Shown: positions 13,507 through 21,863 of the stretch, piece by piece
Numbering within the stretch: position 1 is the first letter of the stretch
Layout of the letters: each line of letters starts with the position of its first letter
DNA from: an uncultured Christensenella sp.
GTDB taxonomy: Bacteria; Bacillota; Clostridia; Christensenellales; Borkfalkiaceae
Length of the DNA: 21,863 nt
NCBI GenBank assembly: GCA_910585235.1
Contig: CAJUCM010000014.1
Coordinates: forward strand, 17,056 to 38,918
Direction: 5' to 3'
Notes under the pieces: generated by a model
Told to the model about the DNA's origin: nothing
Database searches by the model: none
What the model saw: only the letters and a program-made list of their open reading frames with translations
Position numbers and translations under genes: made by a program

Positions 13507-14881
13507 ACTTAAACAACCGATTCTTTTCTTCGATCAACGTGTCCGTCTTATTCAGATAAGACGGAATATCCTTGGGGGAAGCCACGCGCACGATTTTGCC
13601 GTTCCCCTCCGTCACAACCCGCTTGGAAATGGCGTTCGCGCCCACGGCGAGGTTATCCGTCGTCTCCTCCATAACGTCGATATTATACACGGAGGCAAAC
13701 CCCTTTTTCGTCCAGCCGACGTTTTCATGCGCGCCCGCCATATACTTCTGCCGATACAGGTAGTACGGTTCGTAACCCGCTTGGGTCAGCTTTTCGCGCG
13801 AGCAGGCGATCATCTCCGCAAGCCCTTCGTCTTTGAGCGCCGCCGTCTCCTCTTTGAGCTTTGCGCCCTTTTTCAGGCACAGCGTATGCACCGTGATATT
13901 TTCCGGTCGAAGCGCAATCGCCTCGTCAACGCTTTCAGAAAATTCCTCCGCGCTCTCCCCCGTAAGCCCCGCTATCAGGTCGCAGTTCACCGTAAAGCCG
14001 TACGGCTTTGCCATTTCAAACGCGCGGACAACGTCCCCGCCCGTATGCTTTCTGCCGATCCGTTCCAGAGTTTTATCGCAAAAACTCTGCGCGTTGATAC
14101 AGATACGCGTCACGCCGTAACGCTTGCACAGATCGAGCTTTTCCGTCGTGAACACGTCGGCGCGCCCCGCCTCCACCGTATATTCGCACCCGTTCGTGCG
14201 GAGCGGCGCGATCATGCGGAACACCTTTTCGAGTTCCTCCGCTTCCAGAACAAAGGGAGTGCCGCCGCCCACATATACCGAACGCAGATTTTTTATCAGC
14301 GGCTTGGCGCCTTCAAGCTCGCGCGAAAGACAATCAAGGTATTCGCGCATATATTGGCGGGTCGAAGAGATTGGCGCGGTGATAAAGGAACAGTAACTGC
14401 ACCGCGTGGGGCAGAACGGCAGAGAGACGTAGAGATCGCAGTTGGCCTCTCTCTTTTCGTAGATCCCCTCCTGCGTTTTCATGACGCGGCGCAAGAGCGA
14501 AATGTTCTCTTCCGAAACCCCCATAGCCCGCAGAAGAGGCAATTCGTCATGCCCGCGTTCCCGCTCGCGGTAGGCGAGTTTTGTCGGTCTGATCCCCGTC
14601 AGCGCGCCCCAGGGGAGCCTTCTTTGAAAGAGGGACGACAGCAGGCGGTAGAGCGCGAGCTTTGCATAGCGCTTTGCAAGCGTTCTTTCGTCGTACTCGC
14701 GTTCCTCCCCCGCGCGCACGGGCGCTTCGTTAAATGCGTATTCCCTGCCACCGATTTGAAATACGCTTTGATGAAAGTCTTTTCCGAACGCGTGAAAAAG
14801 ATCGAGCTCTTCCGCTTCGGGGAAGAGCCGCACAATATCCATGAGGTCGGGATTAAGTTCCGGAACGGAAGAAGAGATCAT
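13505..14881 (-). CDS. hemZ: HemZ-type radical SAM protein (coproporphyrinogen dehydrogenase-like)
   Basis: 458-aa radical SAM enzyme of the HemN/HemW/HemZ group. After an N-terminal region of about 145 residues, which distinguishes HemZ from HemW, comes the cluster motif C157-x3-C161-x2-C164 (CPTRCSYC), then GGGTP at 205-209 for SAM binding and INAQSF. The C-terminal part contains VGANAISK. The annotated role is oxygen-independent oxidation of coproporphyrinogen III. No other heme genes are in the window, so the true substrate remains open. The ATG overlaps the stop of the MBL gene as ATGA, so the two are translationally coupled. Last gene of the recJ-rel-MBL-hemZ run. Confidence 0.9.
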   Translation of the reverse strand: MISSSVPELNPDLMDIVRLFPEAEELDLFHAFGKDFHQSVFQIGGREYAFNEAPVRAGEEREYDERTLAKRYAKLALYRLLSSLFQRRLPWGALTGIRPTKLAYRERERGHDELPLLRAMGVSEENISLLRRVMKTQEGIYEKREANCDLYVSLPFCPTRCSYCSFITAPISSTRQYMREYLDCLSRELEGAKPLIKNLRSVYVGGGTPFVLEAEELEKVFRMIAPLRTNGCEYTVEAGRADVFTTEKLDLCKRYGVTRICINAQSFCDKTLERIGRKHTGGDVVRAFEMAKPYGFTVNCDLIAGLTGESAEEFSESVDEAIALRPENITVHTLCLKKGAKLKEETAALKDEGLAEMIACSREKLTQAGYEPYYLYRQKYMAGAHENVGWTKKGFASVYNIDVMEETTDNLAVGANAISKRVVTEGNGKIVRVASPKDIPSYLNKTDTLIEEKNRLFK

Positions 14882-15486
14882 GCCCGTATCGCTCCGTTGT
14901 ACTTCCGTTCATTTTCGAGCGTCGTATCCCCGCCGTGCCCCGCATACACTTCGTAATCTCCGTCGAGCGCGTAGAGCTTTTTCACGCTCTCTTCGAGTTT
15001 ATCGGCGTCGCCCGTCGGAAGATCGCACCTGCCGACGCTCCCCTGAAAGAGGGTGTCGCCCGTAAAAATGCAGTTTCCGACCAAATAGCAAGCCCCGCCC
15101 GCCGTATGCCCCGGCGTTGCCATGACCTGTATTTTCAGATCGAGAATATCGAGAATTTCGCCGTTTTTTACGGTGAAATCCACAAAGAACGGCTCGATTT
15201 CCGATCCGTCGCCGAAGAGGTCGGCAAGGTTGTCCGCCACGGCAAGCCGTTCCTCGCCCGCAAGGCACCCCACTTTCGCGCCCGCCTTTTGCAGTGCGGA
15301 AGCTCCGCCAATATGGTCGAAATGCCCGTGCGTCAGAAGGACGTACCTGATATTCAGTCCCAGCCGTTCCGCCTCTTCGAGCGCGCGCGGCTGCGCGGGG
15401 TCGATACAGACGGCGTTTTTGCCGTCCTCCGTCACAAAATATGTATTGGAAGCAAACCCCGAAGGGTAAATTTTATGCACCTGCAT
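14878..15486 (-). CDS. MBL-fold metallohydrolase, glyoxalase II-like
   Basis: 202 aa with the metallo-beta-lactamase metal motif THGHFDH (about residues 52-58), then TPGHTAGG, TGDTLFQGSVGR and a C-terminal GHGGDTT. These supply the His and Asp ligands for two zinc or iron ions. Proteins like this hydrolyse thioesters such as S-lactoylglutathione-type substrates; in an organism likely lacking glutathione the substrate is uncertain. No signal peptide. GGAG lies six bases before the ATG. It sits 16 bp after rel and overlaps hemZ by 4 bp, an arrangement common in Clostridia. Confidence 0.9.
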   Translation of the reverse strand: MQVHKIYPSGFASNTYFVTEDGKNAVCIDPAQPRALEEAERLGLNIRYVLLTHGHFDHIGGASALQKAGAKVGCLAGEERLAVADNLADLFGDGSEIEPFFVDFTVKNGEILDILDLKIQVMATPGHTAGGACYLVGNCIFTGDTLFQGSVGRCDLPTGDADKLEESVKKLYALDGDYEVYAGHGGDTTLENERKYNGAIRA

Positions 15487-15502
15487 ATGTTTCTCCGTTC
15501 AT

Positions 15503-17626
15503 TTATCCGTCGCGACGCACTTCAAAAATGTGTTCGTGCGCCCTGATCTTTTTGATGAGGACTTCCACGTCCTGCGTGTTCGTGAGCGAAACGCTCACGT
15601 CCACGACCGCGCTGTTGTTCTTATCGTATCTTCCGTTGATGGAAGTGATTTCGAGTTTCATTTCGGCAACGCTTCCCACAATGGCGGAGATCGCGGACTT
15701 CTGATCGTCCGCATACACCACGATCGAGGCTTTGTATCTTCCGCTTCCGTCTCCCGTGACCCACTCCGCGGGCTGTAAGCGTTCGGGTTCGGCGTTGCGC
15801 ATATTCGCGCAGTCGCGGCGGTGTACGACGATCCCCCTTCCCCGCGTGACAAATCCCACGATGTCGTCGCCCGGCACGGGGGAACAGCACCCTGCAAATG
15901 AGACGAGAAGCCCGTCCATATTCTCGATCCTGACCGAGCCCTTGTCGCTCCTGCGGAACGGACGCACCTCCACGGCGGGGGGCATCGTCTTGCGCAGATA
16001 ATCGCAGAGTTTGAAGATGACCTGATTGACCGACATCGACCCGCAACCGATCGAAGCGAACATTTCGTCCTGCGTATCGAACAGATACCTGTCCGAAATG
16101 ATCTTGAAACTTTCGGGCGACAGAAGCTGTGCCGCCGTATATCCCTTGCGCTTTGCCGCCTCTTCAAACATGGCTCTGCCCATACGGATATTATCGTCCT
16201 TCATCTGCTTGCGGTAGAAAGACTTGATTTTCGCCTTTGCGGAAGAGGACTGCACAAATTTGAGCCAATCGCGGGAGGGTCCTTTACTGTTCGGGGAAGT
16301 GATGATCTCGACGACGTCGCCAAGTTCGAGCTTGGAACTGAGCGGCATGATCTTTCCGTTCACCTTTGCGCCCGTACAGTGGTTGCCTACCTCCGAGTGA
16401 ATGGCGTACGCAAAGTCAACGGGCGTCGCCCCCGCGGGCAGGGAGATGACCTTTCCCTGCGGCGTGAACACCAAAAGTTCTTTGCTGATGAGCGCGCCCT
16501 TGACGGTATCTAAAAACTCTTTACTGTCGCGCAAGCCCCCCTGCACTTCCATGAGCTCCCTGATCCAGCCGATCCTCTGATCGAGGCTCGACTCCTCATC
16601 GCGGTTCTCCTTGTATTTCCAGTGCGCCGCGATACCGAATTCGGCGGTGCGGTGCATCTCCTCCGTTCTGATCTGAATTTCAAAGGGCTGACCGAAGTTG
16701 GTGACGACGGTCGTATGCAGAGACTGATAGAGGTTGGGTTTGGGCGTTGCAATATAGTCCTTGATCCGCCCCGGCACGGGCTTCCACTTTTTATGGATCT
16801 TGCCGAACACTTCGTAGCACTCGTCGATCGTTCCCACAATGACGCGCACCGCGGTCAGATCGTAGATCTGATCGAGCGTCTTGCCCTTCGTCTTCATCTT
16901 TTTATAGATCGAAAAGAAGTGTTTGGGTCTGCCGAACACCTCGCCCTTGATCCCGCTCTCTTGGAGGATCCCGTTGATCTCTTCCACGACGAAATCCACG
17001 AAGCGGTTGCGCTCCTCCAATTTCTGGTGGATATTCTCGACGAGGTATTCAAACGCCGCGGGTTCCAGATATTTCAAGCACAGATCTTCGAGTTCGCACT
17101 TGATCTGCGAAATACCCAGCCGCCCCGCGATCGGCGCGTAAATATCCAGCGTCTCCCGCGCCATTTTCCGCTGACGCTCCTGCGAGAGATAATTCAGCGA
17201 ACGCATATTGTGCAGTCTGTCCGCAAGTTTGATGATGATGACGCGAATATCCTGCGCCATGGCGAGGAAAATTTTGCGGAAGTTTTCCGCCTCCTCCTCT
17301 TCCTGCGATTTGAATACGATCTTATCGAGCTTGGTGACGCCCGAAACGAGCGTCAGAACGCCCTCGCCGAACGCGCGGCGAATATCCTCTTCCGTCGCGG
17401 GCGTATCCTCGATCACGTCGTGCAGAAGCGCCGCCGCTACCGTCTCCGCGTCGAGTCCTAGTTCCGCAAGGATCTCCGCCACCGCGCAGGGGTGAATGAA
17501 GTACGGCTCGCCCGACGCGCGTTTCTGGTTGCGGTGCGCCTCCTTCGCATAGTCGTATGCGCGGAGGATCATTTCGCGGTTCTCGCCCGTATAGGACTCA
17601 TAAATTTTCATAAGAACGGTATCCAA
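15503..17626 (-). CDS. relA: Bifunctional (p)ppGpp synthetase/hydrolase Rel
   Basis: Makes and degrades the alarmone (p)ppGpp. 707 aa, with the long-RSH layout. The HD hydrolase domain has H45, H69-D70 (LLHDVIEDT) and IKLADRLHNMRSL (about 132-144), so hydrolysis should be intact. The synthetase domain (about 230-340) has GRPKHFFSIYKKM, YDLTAVRVIV and TPKPNLYQSLHTTV. The TGS domain is about 384-446, a zinc-finger-like helical region contains AGCCSPVPGD, and the ACT domain is at the C-terminus. I prefer the TTG start at 17626, because GGAGG lies six bases before it; the ATG at 17611 would be 21 bases from that site. It begins one base after the recJ stop, so the two are coupled. Confidence 0.95.
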   Translation of the reverse strand: MDTVLMKIYESYTGENREMILRAYDYAKEAHRNQKRASGEPYFIHPCAVAEILAELGLDAETVAAALLHDVIEDTPATEEDIRRAFGEGVLTLVSGVTKLDKIVFKSQEEEEAENFRKIFLAMAQDIRVIIIKLADRLHNMRSLNYLSQERQRKMARETLDIYAPIAGRLGISQIKCELEDLCLKYLEPAAFEYLVENIHQKLEERNRFVDFVVEEINGILQESGIKGEVFGRPKHFFSIYKKMKTKGKTLDQIYDLTAVRVIVGTIDECYEVFGKIHKKWKPVPGRIKDYIATPKPNLYQSLHTTVVTNFGQPFEIQIRTEEMHRTAEFGIAAHWKYKENRDEESSLDQRIGWIRELMEVQGGLRDSKEFLDTVKGALISKELLVFTPQGKVISLPAGATPVDFAYAIHSEVGNHCTGAKVNGKIMPLSSKLELGDVVEIITSPNSKGPSRDWLKFVQSSSAKAKIKSFYRKQMKDDNIRMGRAMFEEAAKRKGYTAAQLLSPESFKIISDRYLFDTQDEMFASIGCGSMSVNQVIFKLCDYLRKTMPPAVEVRPFRRSDKGSVRIENMDGLLVSFAGCCSPVPGDDIVGFVTRGRGIVVHRRDCANMRNAEPERLQPAEWVTGDGSGRYKASIVVYADDQKSAISAIVGSVAEMKLEITSINGRYDKNNSAVVDVSVSLTNTQDVEVLIKKIRAHEHIFEVRRDG

Positions 17627-17627
17627 T

Positions 17628-19943
17628 TCATGCCTCCGTTATTCCGAGAACCGCGCCGAAAATCGCCGAATCTGTCAGCTCTCTTTTCACGCCTTTCTGA
17701 ATAAACACGCCCTCTTTCGTCAGTTTCAGAAGTCCGAGTTCCGCAAAGACCGAGAGCGCAAACATGAACTCCTCCCGATCGAATCCGAGCGCGTTACAGC
17801 TTTGCGCCGCTTTCAGAGGGGTCTCTCCCCGCACCGCATAGGCGTTCGCCCGCACGGCGACGAAAATCCCCGAAAGCGACTCTCTGTCCGCTTTCAGACG
17901 TTTCATTTCCGCATAGCCGTTGCGGTTGCGGTTACAGTAGATCTTCTGCCCATTCCCCGTCGCGGGGAAAAAACGCGGTTCGTCGAGATATACGATCTGA
18001 GAATATCCCGCAAGATCGGCGTCCTCCGCGGGGGAGAAAAGGAGGGTGTTCTGGCATCCGCCCGACATGGGACGGAAGAGTTCTCCCACCAGTTGAAGTT
18101 CGGGGAACGCGTTGACCGTCTCCCTTTTATGCGCGATAAAGCACGCGCCGTATGCACTCTTTTTTAGAAGGTCCCCGATCAGCGCGTGCGTCTCCTCCTC
18201 GCTTAAAAACGTCGGCGTCTGCGTATTGACGGAACGGCGGGAGAGCGCGAGAAGATTGTTCTCGAAGATCTCCCCGTCCGCCGCGGCAGAGTCGCGCGAA
18301 TCGTAGGCGATCGCACGGATATATCCCCTCGCCCGCTCTTTTCCGCGGAAACGGGATAAATTCAATTCATAGACGATGTCCTTTCCGATCCCGCTCTCCA
18401 AAAGCTGTTTATGCTTCAACCCGTTGAAATAGGTAAATTCCATTTTCCGATCCGAAACGGTAAGGTGCGGAGACTGCGCTTTCAAGGGCGTCGCCGTCAT
18501 CTCTTCCGCGCGGTACAAAAACAGGGGACGGCGGTTTCCCACGCCGAACGGTTCGAGCTTGTCGAGCTCTTTTGCGACCTTCATAAAGTCGTCTTTCAAC
18601 TCTCCTACGACGGGAACCTTCGGAACAAAATCCTCCTGCGTATAGCGGGAAGAGAGGAAGTTGTCGAGCGCCTCTTCGAGGAGCGGAAAATTCTCCTCTC
18701 TGACGTTCACGCCCGCCGCCTGCGCGTGTCCGCCGAATTCTTCGATATATTCCGAACAGGCGCTGAGCGCCTCGAAAATATTCACCGATTCCACGCTCCG
18801 CGCGCTCCCACGGTACATATTGCCGTTTTTAACGAAAAGCAAACAGGGTCTTGCATATTCTTCGGCAAGCCGCGCCGCCACGATCCCCACAAAGCCTGCG
18901 TTCCAATGCTCTCCGCACGCCATGACGATATGTTTGAACGCGCCTTTTTTCCGCACGATCGCGTCCGCTTCGGCATGGAGTTCTTCGCAGTATTTCTGCC
19001 GTTCCGTATTGTAGGCGGTCAATTTTGAAGCCAGCGCATAAATTTCCTCTTCGTCGTCGGACGTAAACAGGCGGAGCGCGGAAGCCGCGTCCCCCATTCT
19101 GCCCGCCGCATTCAGACGGGGCGCAACCGTAAACGCAAGCGTCTGCGCGTTCACTTCCCCGCCGTTGCCGATCAGGGCGGAAAACGCGGGACGGGGATCT
19201 TTTTCAATGAGTTTTACCCCTTCCGATACGATGTCGCGGTTTTCGCCAAGAAGCGGTACGCTGTCCGCCACGGTCGAGAGCGCGCAGAAATCGAGAAGCG
19301 CGTTTGCCTTTTCGCCGATCAGCGCCGTTGCGAGCTTAAAGGCGACGCCCGCGCCCGCAAGATTATCGTAAGGATAATCGTCTTTGAGCTTGGGATTGAC
19401 GACAATGCAGTCGGGAAGTTTTGCGGGCAGTTCGTGGTGATCGGTCACGATCACGTAAGCGCCCTGCTCTTTGATGTATTCCACCTCTTCCGCGCAGGAG
19501 ATCCCGCAGTCCACCGTGATAAAGAGATCGGGCAGAAATTCGTCGAAGATCCTGTCGATCGCGGAGACGTTCAGCCCGTATCCGTCCGTTCGTTCGGGGA
19601 CGTGGAGATAGGGTTCGATCCCGAATTCTTTCAGCGCGCGCGAAAGGATCGCAAGCGCGCCGATCCCGTCCGCGTCGTAATCCCCGAATACGGCGACCCG
19701 CCACTCTTCGTCGCGGGCGCGGGTGATGAGCGCCTTCGCCTCTTCCATGCCGTGCATGAGAAACGGCGAAAGAAAATTTTTCGCCGTGGGATGAAGAAAC
19801 GCGCGCATCTTCTCTTCGGTATCGACGCCGCGCGCGAAAAGAATGCCCGCCGTCGTTTCGCTCAAATTCAATTTGGCGGCAAACGATCTGACCTGCTCCT
19901 GTTCCTCGGACGAAAAATGAAATTCGGGAATGATCTTTTTCAT
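17628..19943 (-). CDS. recJ: Single-strand-specific exonuclease RecJ
   Basis: 5'-to-3' single-strand DNA exonuclease of recombination and mismatch repair. 771 aa, the long Firmicutes form rather than the 577-aa E. coli form. DHH phosphoesterase motifs: GDYDADG (87-93), VDCG (144-147), DHH (168-170); the DHHA1 motif GGHAQAAG is at 404-411. An OB-fold region follows, and then about 200 extra residues of low conservation. The ATG at 19943 has no clear ribosome binding site in the AT-rich stretch after the secF hairpin, so initiation may be weak. First gene of a tight run into rel. Confidence 0.95.
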   Translation of the reverse strand: MKKIIPEFHFSSEEQEQVRSFAAKLNLSETTAGILFARGVDTEEKMRAFLHPTAKNFLSPFLMHGMEEAKALITRARDEEWRVAVFGDYDADGIGALAILSRALKEFGIEPYLHVPERTDGYGLNVSAIDRIFDEFLPDLFITVDCGISCAEEVEYIKEQGAYVIVTDHHELPAKLPDCIVVNPKLKDDYPYDNLAGAGVAFKLATALIGEKANALLDFCALSTVADSVPLLGENRDIVSEGVKLIEKDPRPAFSALIGNGGEVNAQTLAFTVAPRLNAAGRMGDAASALRLFTSDDEEEIYALASKLTAYNTERQKYCEELHAEADAIVRKKGAFKHIVMACGEHWNAGFVGIVAARLAEEYARPCLLFVKNGNMYRGSARSVESVNIFEALSACSEYIEEFGGHAQAAGVNVREENFPLLEEALDNFLSSRYTQEDFVPKVPVVGELKDDFMKVAKELDKLEPFGVGNRRPLFLYRAEEMTATPLKAQSPHLTVSDRKMEFTYFNGLKHKQLLESGIGKDIVYELNLSRFRGKERARGYIRAIAYDSRDSAAADGEIFENNLLALSRRSVNTQTPTFLSEEETHALIGDLLKKSAYGACFIAHKRETVNAFPELQLVGELFRPMSGGCQNTLLFSPAEDADLAGYSQIVYLDEPRFFPATGNGQKIYCNRNRNGYAEMKRLKADRESLSGIFVAVRANAYAVRGETPLKAAQSCNALGFDREEFMFALSVFAELGLLKLTKEGVFIQKGVKRELTDSAIFGAVLGITEA

Positions 19944-19962
19944 AACTTTTATTTTGATTAAA

Positions 19963-19984
19963 ACGGCGGGGAATGCCCCGCCGT
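19963..19984 (-). terminator. Hairpin between secF and recJ
   Basis: Minus strand stem ACGGCGGGG/CCCCGCCGT, loop CATT, then TTTAATC. GC-rich with a short T-run: probably a terminator of secDF, perhaps leaky. I see no strong recJ promoter in the 20 bp that follow, so recJ may depend on read-through. Confidence 0.7.
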
Positions 19985-20006
19985 CCGTTCGTTGATTTTT
20001 TCGGAA

Positions 20007-21038
20007 TCAGTCTTTCGCAGGTTCCCCGGCTTCGTCTTTCGACTTCTTTTTACCGCTGTATTTGCGAACCTTGCTCATTTTGATTTGATCGAATCTGCGC
20101 TTGCAGTACATATGCACGAACGGCGCGAACAGCGACGCAGAGTAAAGACTTGCCGCTACGGCAACGATCGCGGGAAGAACCATCAGCCTCAGTCCCGCAG
20201 TGGCAATCGCGCCGACCGCCAATACGACGATCCCAAGCGCGCCCGCCGTGAAATAAACGAATTTATCGGACGTTTTCAAAGACTGCGCAACCGCCTCGTC
20301 CGCGCTGAACTTTCCGAAAGCGGGATCCTTGAAGTTATCGCGCATCTTCATGCAATGCAGAAGCCACAAAAGCATGAACGAAACCGCCGCGATCGCCGCA
20401 TACAGGAGCGGACCCGCCGCATAGACGGGAATGCGGGTTATCGCAAAGAATCCGAGCGTGAAGCACGTTGCGTTCGTCATGCCCGCAAACCCCGAAAGCG
20501 CGCTTGCGACCCCGAATCTCACGCCCGTATATATGAGGACGACGACCGCGCCGACCGCGATCGCAACCGCCGCGCGCCAGCTCGCCTCGTAGAACGTTTC
20601 GCCCGCGACCGCATTTACGGTCACCGTCTTTTCAACGCCGAGCGTTTCGCCCGCCTCGTTCTTAAATACAAAATTCTCATCGACCGTCGCCCGCGCTTTT
20701 GCAAGCGCCTCGTCGGAAGTATTGTCCGCAAACACATACACAAGGCACATGTTTCCCGTTTCAAGATTCAAAGAACCCGCCACTTCGGGATAGACCTCTT
20801 TCCTCTCGTATTTGAGTCCGTTCGCCGTGAACGCGTCCTCGCAGATTTTCTGCGCTTCCTCTTCTTTATCGGCAAGACCGACGACGACGTTATACTGAAC
20901 CTCGAACGTTTTATAATCGGTCTTTATCGCATTGAATCCGAGTAACGCATAGAGGATAATTCCCGCAATAATCACCACCGCCGAAACCGCAACGTAAAGC
21001 GGCCAGAATTTTAAGGATTTGAGACGCTTAGTCATCAT
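20007..21038 (-). CDS. secF: SecF-like protein-export membrane protein, divergent
   Basis: Partner of SecD in the RND-type accessory complex that uses the proton gradient to pull exported proteins through SecYEG. 343 aa. One membrane segment lies near residues 14-36, then an extracytoplasmic domain (about 40-150), then a cluster of membrane segments (about 155-310, with SWRAAVAIAVGAVVVLIYTG and R173-F at the start of the next) and a basic tail. Usual SecF motifs are only partly recognisable, so the assignment leans on topology and on following secD. The first ATG (21038) lies inside the end of secD, with GGAGG six bases upstream; a second ATG follows at once. Confidence 0.8.
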   Translation of the reverse strand: MMTKRLKSLKFWPLYVAVSAVVIIAGIILYALLGFNAIKTDYKTFEVQYNVVVGLADKEEEAQKICEDAFTANGLKYERKEVYPEVAGSLNLETGNMCLVYVFADNTSDEALAKARATVDENFVFKNEAGETLGVEKTVTVNAVAGETFYEASWRAAVAIAVGAVVVLIYTGVRFGVASALSGFAGMTNATCFTLGFFAITRIPVYAAGPLLYAAIAAVSFMLLWLLHCMKMRDNFKDPAFGKFSADEAVAQSLKTSDKFVYFTAGALGIVVLAVGAIATAGLRLMVLPAIVAVAASLYSASLFAPFVHMYCKRRFDQIKMSKVRKYSGKKKSKDEAGEPAKD

Positions 21039-21863
21039 CTTCTACCTCCTCTCTCTTGAAGCGGCAGAAATTGCCCTTCTTTGAAGTAAACGCCATCATG
21101 CTCGCCCACTGCAATCTGCCGACGAGCAGAGAGCAGAGCGCCGAGAACCCGATCCCCAGCCCGAACGTGAACGCGAACGTCGCAAGCCCCGTGAGGGAAA
21201 TCCCGTAAACGATAAACGCAAGCGCCGCCAAAACGACGTGAAGATCGAAAACGTGCCAGAACGTCTTTTTGTAAGCGGATTTTACGGACGCGGTCATGGT
21301 TCTTCCGAGCGCAAATTCCTTTCTCGCATACTCGTAAGGGAGCGCGACGCTCACGGCAAGAACTACGGACGCAAACAGAAGTCCCAACACCGAACCGACG
21401 CCGATATTGAGGAACGGGATTGCCCATACGCACAACAGCATCGAGAACAGGAACATGAGATACGTGAACAGGTACGCGAATCCGAGAAGTCCGTACCGAA
21501 TGAAGAAGAACAGCGCCATGCCGACCACGACGACCGCAAACGCAATATAGACGAGCATGAGCGCGTTATCGCCGTAGGTTGCGGGAAGCCGCAACATATC
21601 GCTGTAAATCACGGACAGATCGTCCGCATCGCCGTTTTCAAGCGCGCTGTTGAGAAGCGTCGCCGTCACCGCCGCGCTCTCCGCCGTAAAGCTGCCGCTG
21701 ATATAGGTCGTGGTCTGATCGATCTCTTCGGACACCGAGAAATTCACGGGCGTCTTGTCCCCCACCTTAATGAAAATCGAAGTGGAAGTATTCGCCGCGT
21801 TCGCCGTCTGTTCTTTGATGATCTGCCGTCCGAGATCGGTAAAGGAAATCCCGACAAAGGTCG
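21028..21863 (-). CDS. secD: SecD-like protein-export membrane protein, N-terminal part cut by window edge
   Basis: The frame stays open past the GTG at 21765 to the window end, so this is the C-terminal 277 residues of a longer protein. The first part resembles the SecD P1 domain end (VGISFTDLGRQIIKEQT, YISGSFTAESAAVTATLLNSAL). Five or six membrane segments follow, including the RND region and KKTFWHVFDLHVVLAALAFIVYG, where Asp matches the conserved SecD aspartate. It ends in an acidic REEVEDDD. It overlaps secF by 11 bp. Similarity to textbook SecD is limited, as for secF, so both may belong to a diverged lineage-specific form. Confidence 0.82.
   Translation of the reverse strand, partial: TFVGISFTDLGRQIIKEQTANAANTSTSIFIKVGDKTPVNFSVSEEIDQTTTYISGSFTAESAAVTATLLNSALENGDADDLSVIYSDMLRLPATYGDNALMLVYIAFAVVVVGMALFFFIRYGLLGFAYLFTYLMFLFSMLLCVWAIPFLNIGVGSVLGLLFASVVLAVSVALPYEYARKEFALGRTMTASVKSAYKKTFWHVFDLHVVLAALAFIVYGISLTGLATFAFTFGLGIGFSALCSLLVGRLQWASMMAFTSKKGNFCRFKREEVEDDD

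Noticed and set aside
20946..21863. GTG at 21765 as a real start of the secD-like gene
   Set aside because: The frame upstream continues to the window edge with SecD-like sequence, so the gene is simply cut by the window.

Overview
The window looks like a chromosomal segment of a Gram-positive Clostridia-type bacterium (Firmicutes), probably an uncultured gut lineage. This rests on strong AGGAGG-type ribosome binding sites, TTGACA/TATAAT promoters, many intrinsic terminators, a Firmicutes-length RecJ, a bifunctional Rel protein, a HemZ-type radical SAM protein, EndoA/MazF, and the order secD-secF-recJ-rel-MBL-hemZ. The lineage is inference; there is no rRNA or tRNA gene to fix it. Housekeeping genes use GC-rich codons, while the small regulator genes are visibly richer in A and T.

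Region by region. (1) 1-4650, minus strand: plsX-rnc-smc (smc runs off the left edge), driven by a good promoter at 4617-4645. (2) 4656-5756, minus: an Mn-type CDF metal exporter whose promoter would give a nearly leaderless mRNA. (3) 5919-8129: an accessory patch between housekeeping blocks. It holds an orphan mazF, a small XRE regulator with a palindromic operator, an 84-bp palindromic repeat, a divergent pair (unknown 71-aa protein and tandem-HTH regulator) whose 3' ends carry near-identical GC-rich hairpins, and a TerB-like protein. (4) 8282-10863, minus: rpsO-pnp with a structured rpsO leader, an inter-gene hairpin and a terminator. (5) 10925-12656, plus: a MATE transporter with an acidic tail. 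(6) 12657-13506: two more copies of the palindromic repeat, then a switch-like divergent pair (Cys-rich 93-aa protein and XRE repressor) with three CAC...GTG operator half-palindromes across a consensus promoter. (7) 13505-21863, minus: secD-secF, hairpin, recJ-rel-MBL hydrolase-hemZ, tightly packed.

How the genes fit together: the housekeeping blocks cover chromosome structure, phospholipid precursor supply, RNA processing and decay, the stringent response, recombination repair and protein export. The accessory patches at 5.9-8.1 and 12.7-13.5 kb share small XRE regulators, weak or absent Shine-Dalgarno sites at those regulators, and palindromic repeats. I see no large undescribed multi-gene system. 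The best candidates for something new are the three-operator switch at 13.2 kb, the three-copy palindromic element, the covarying hairpin pair, and an Asp-to-Asn change in the RNase III metal site.
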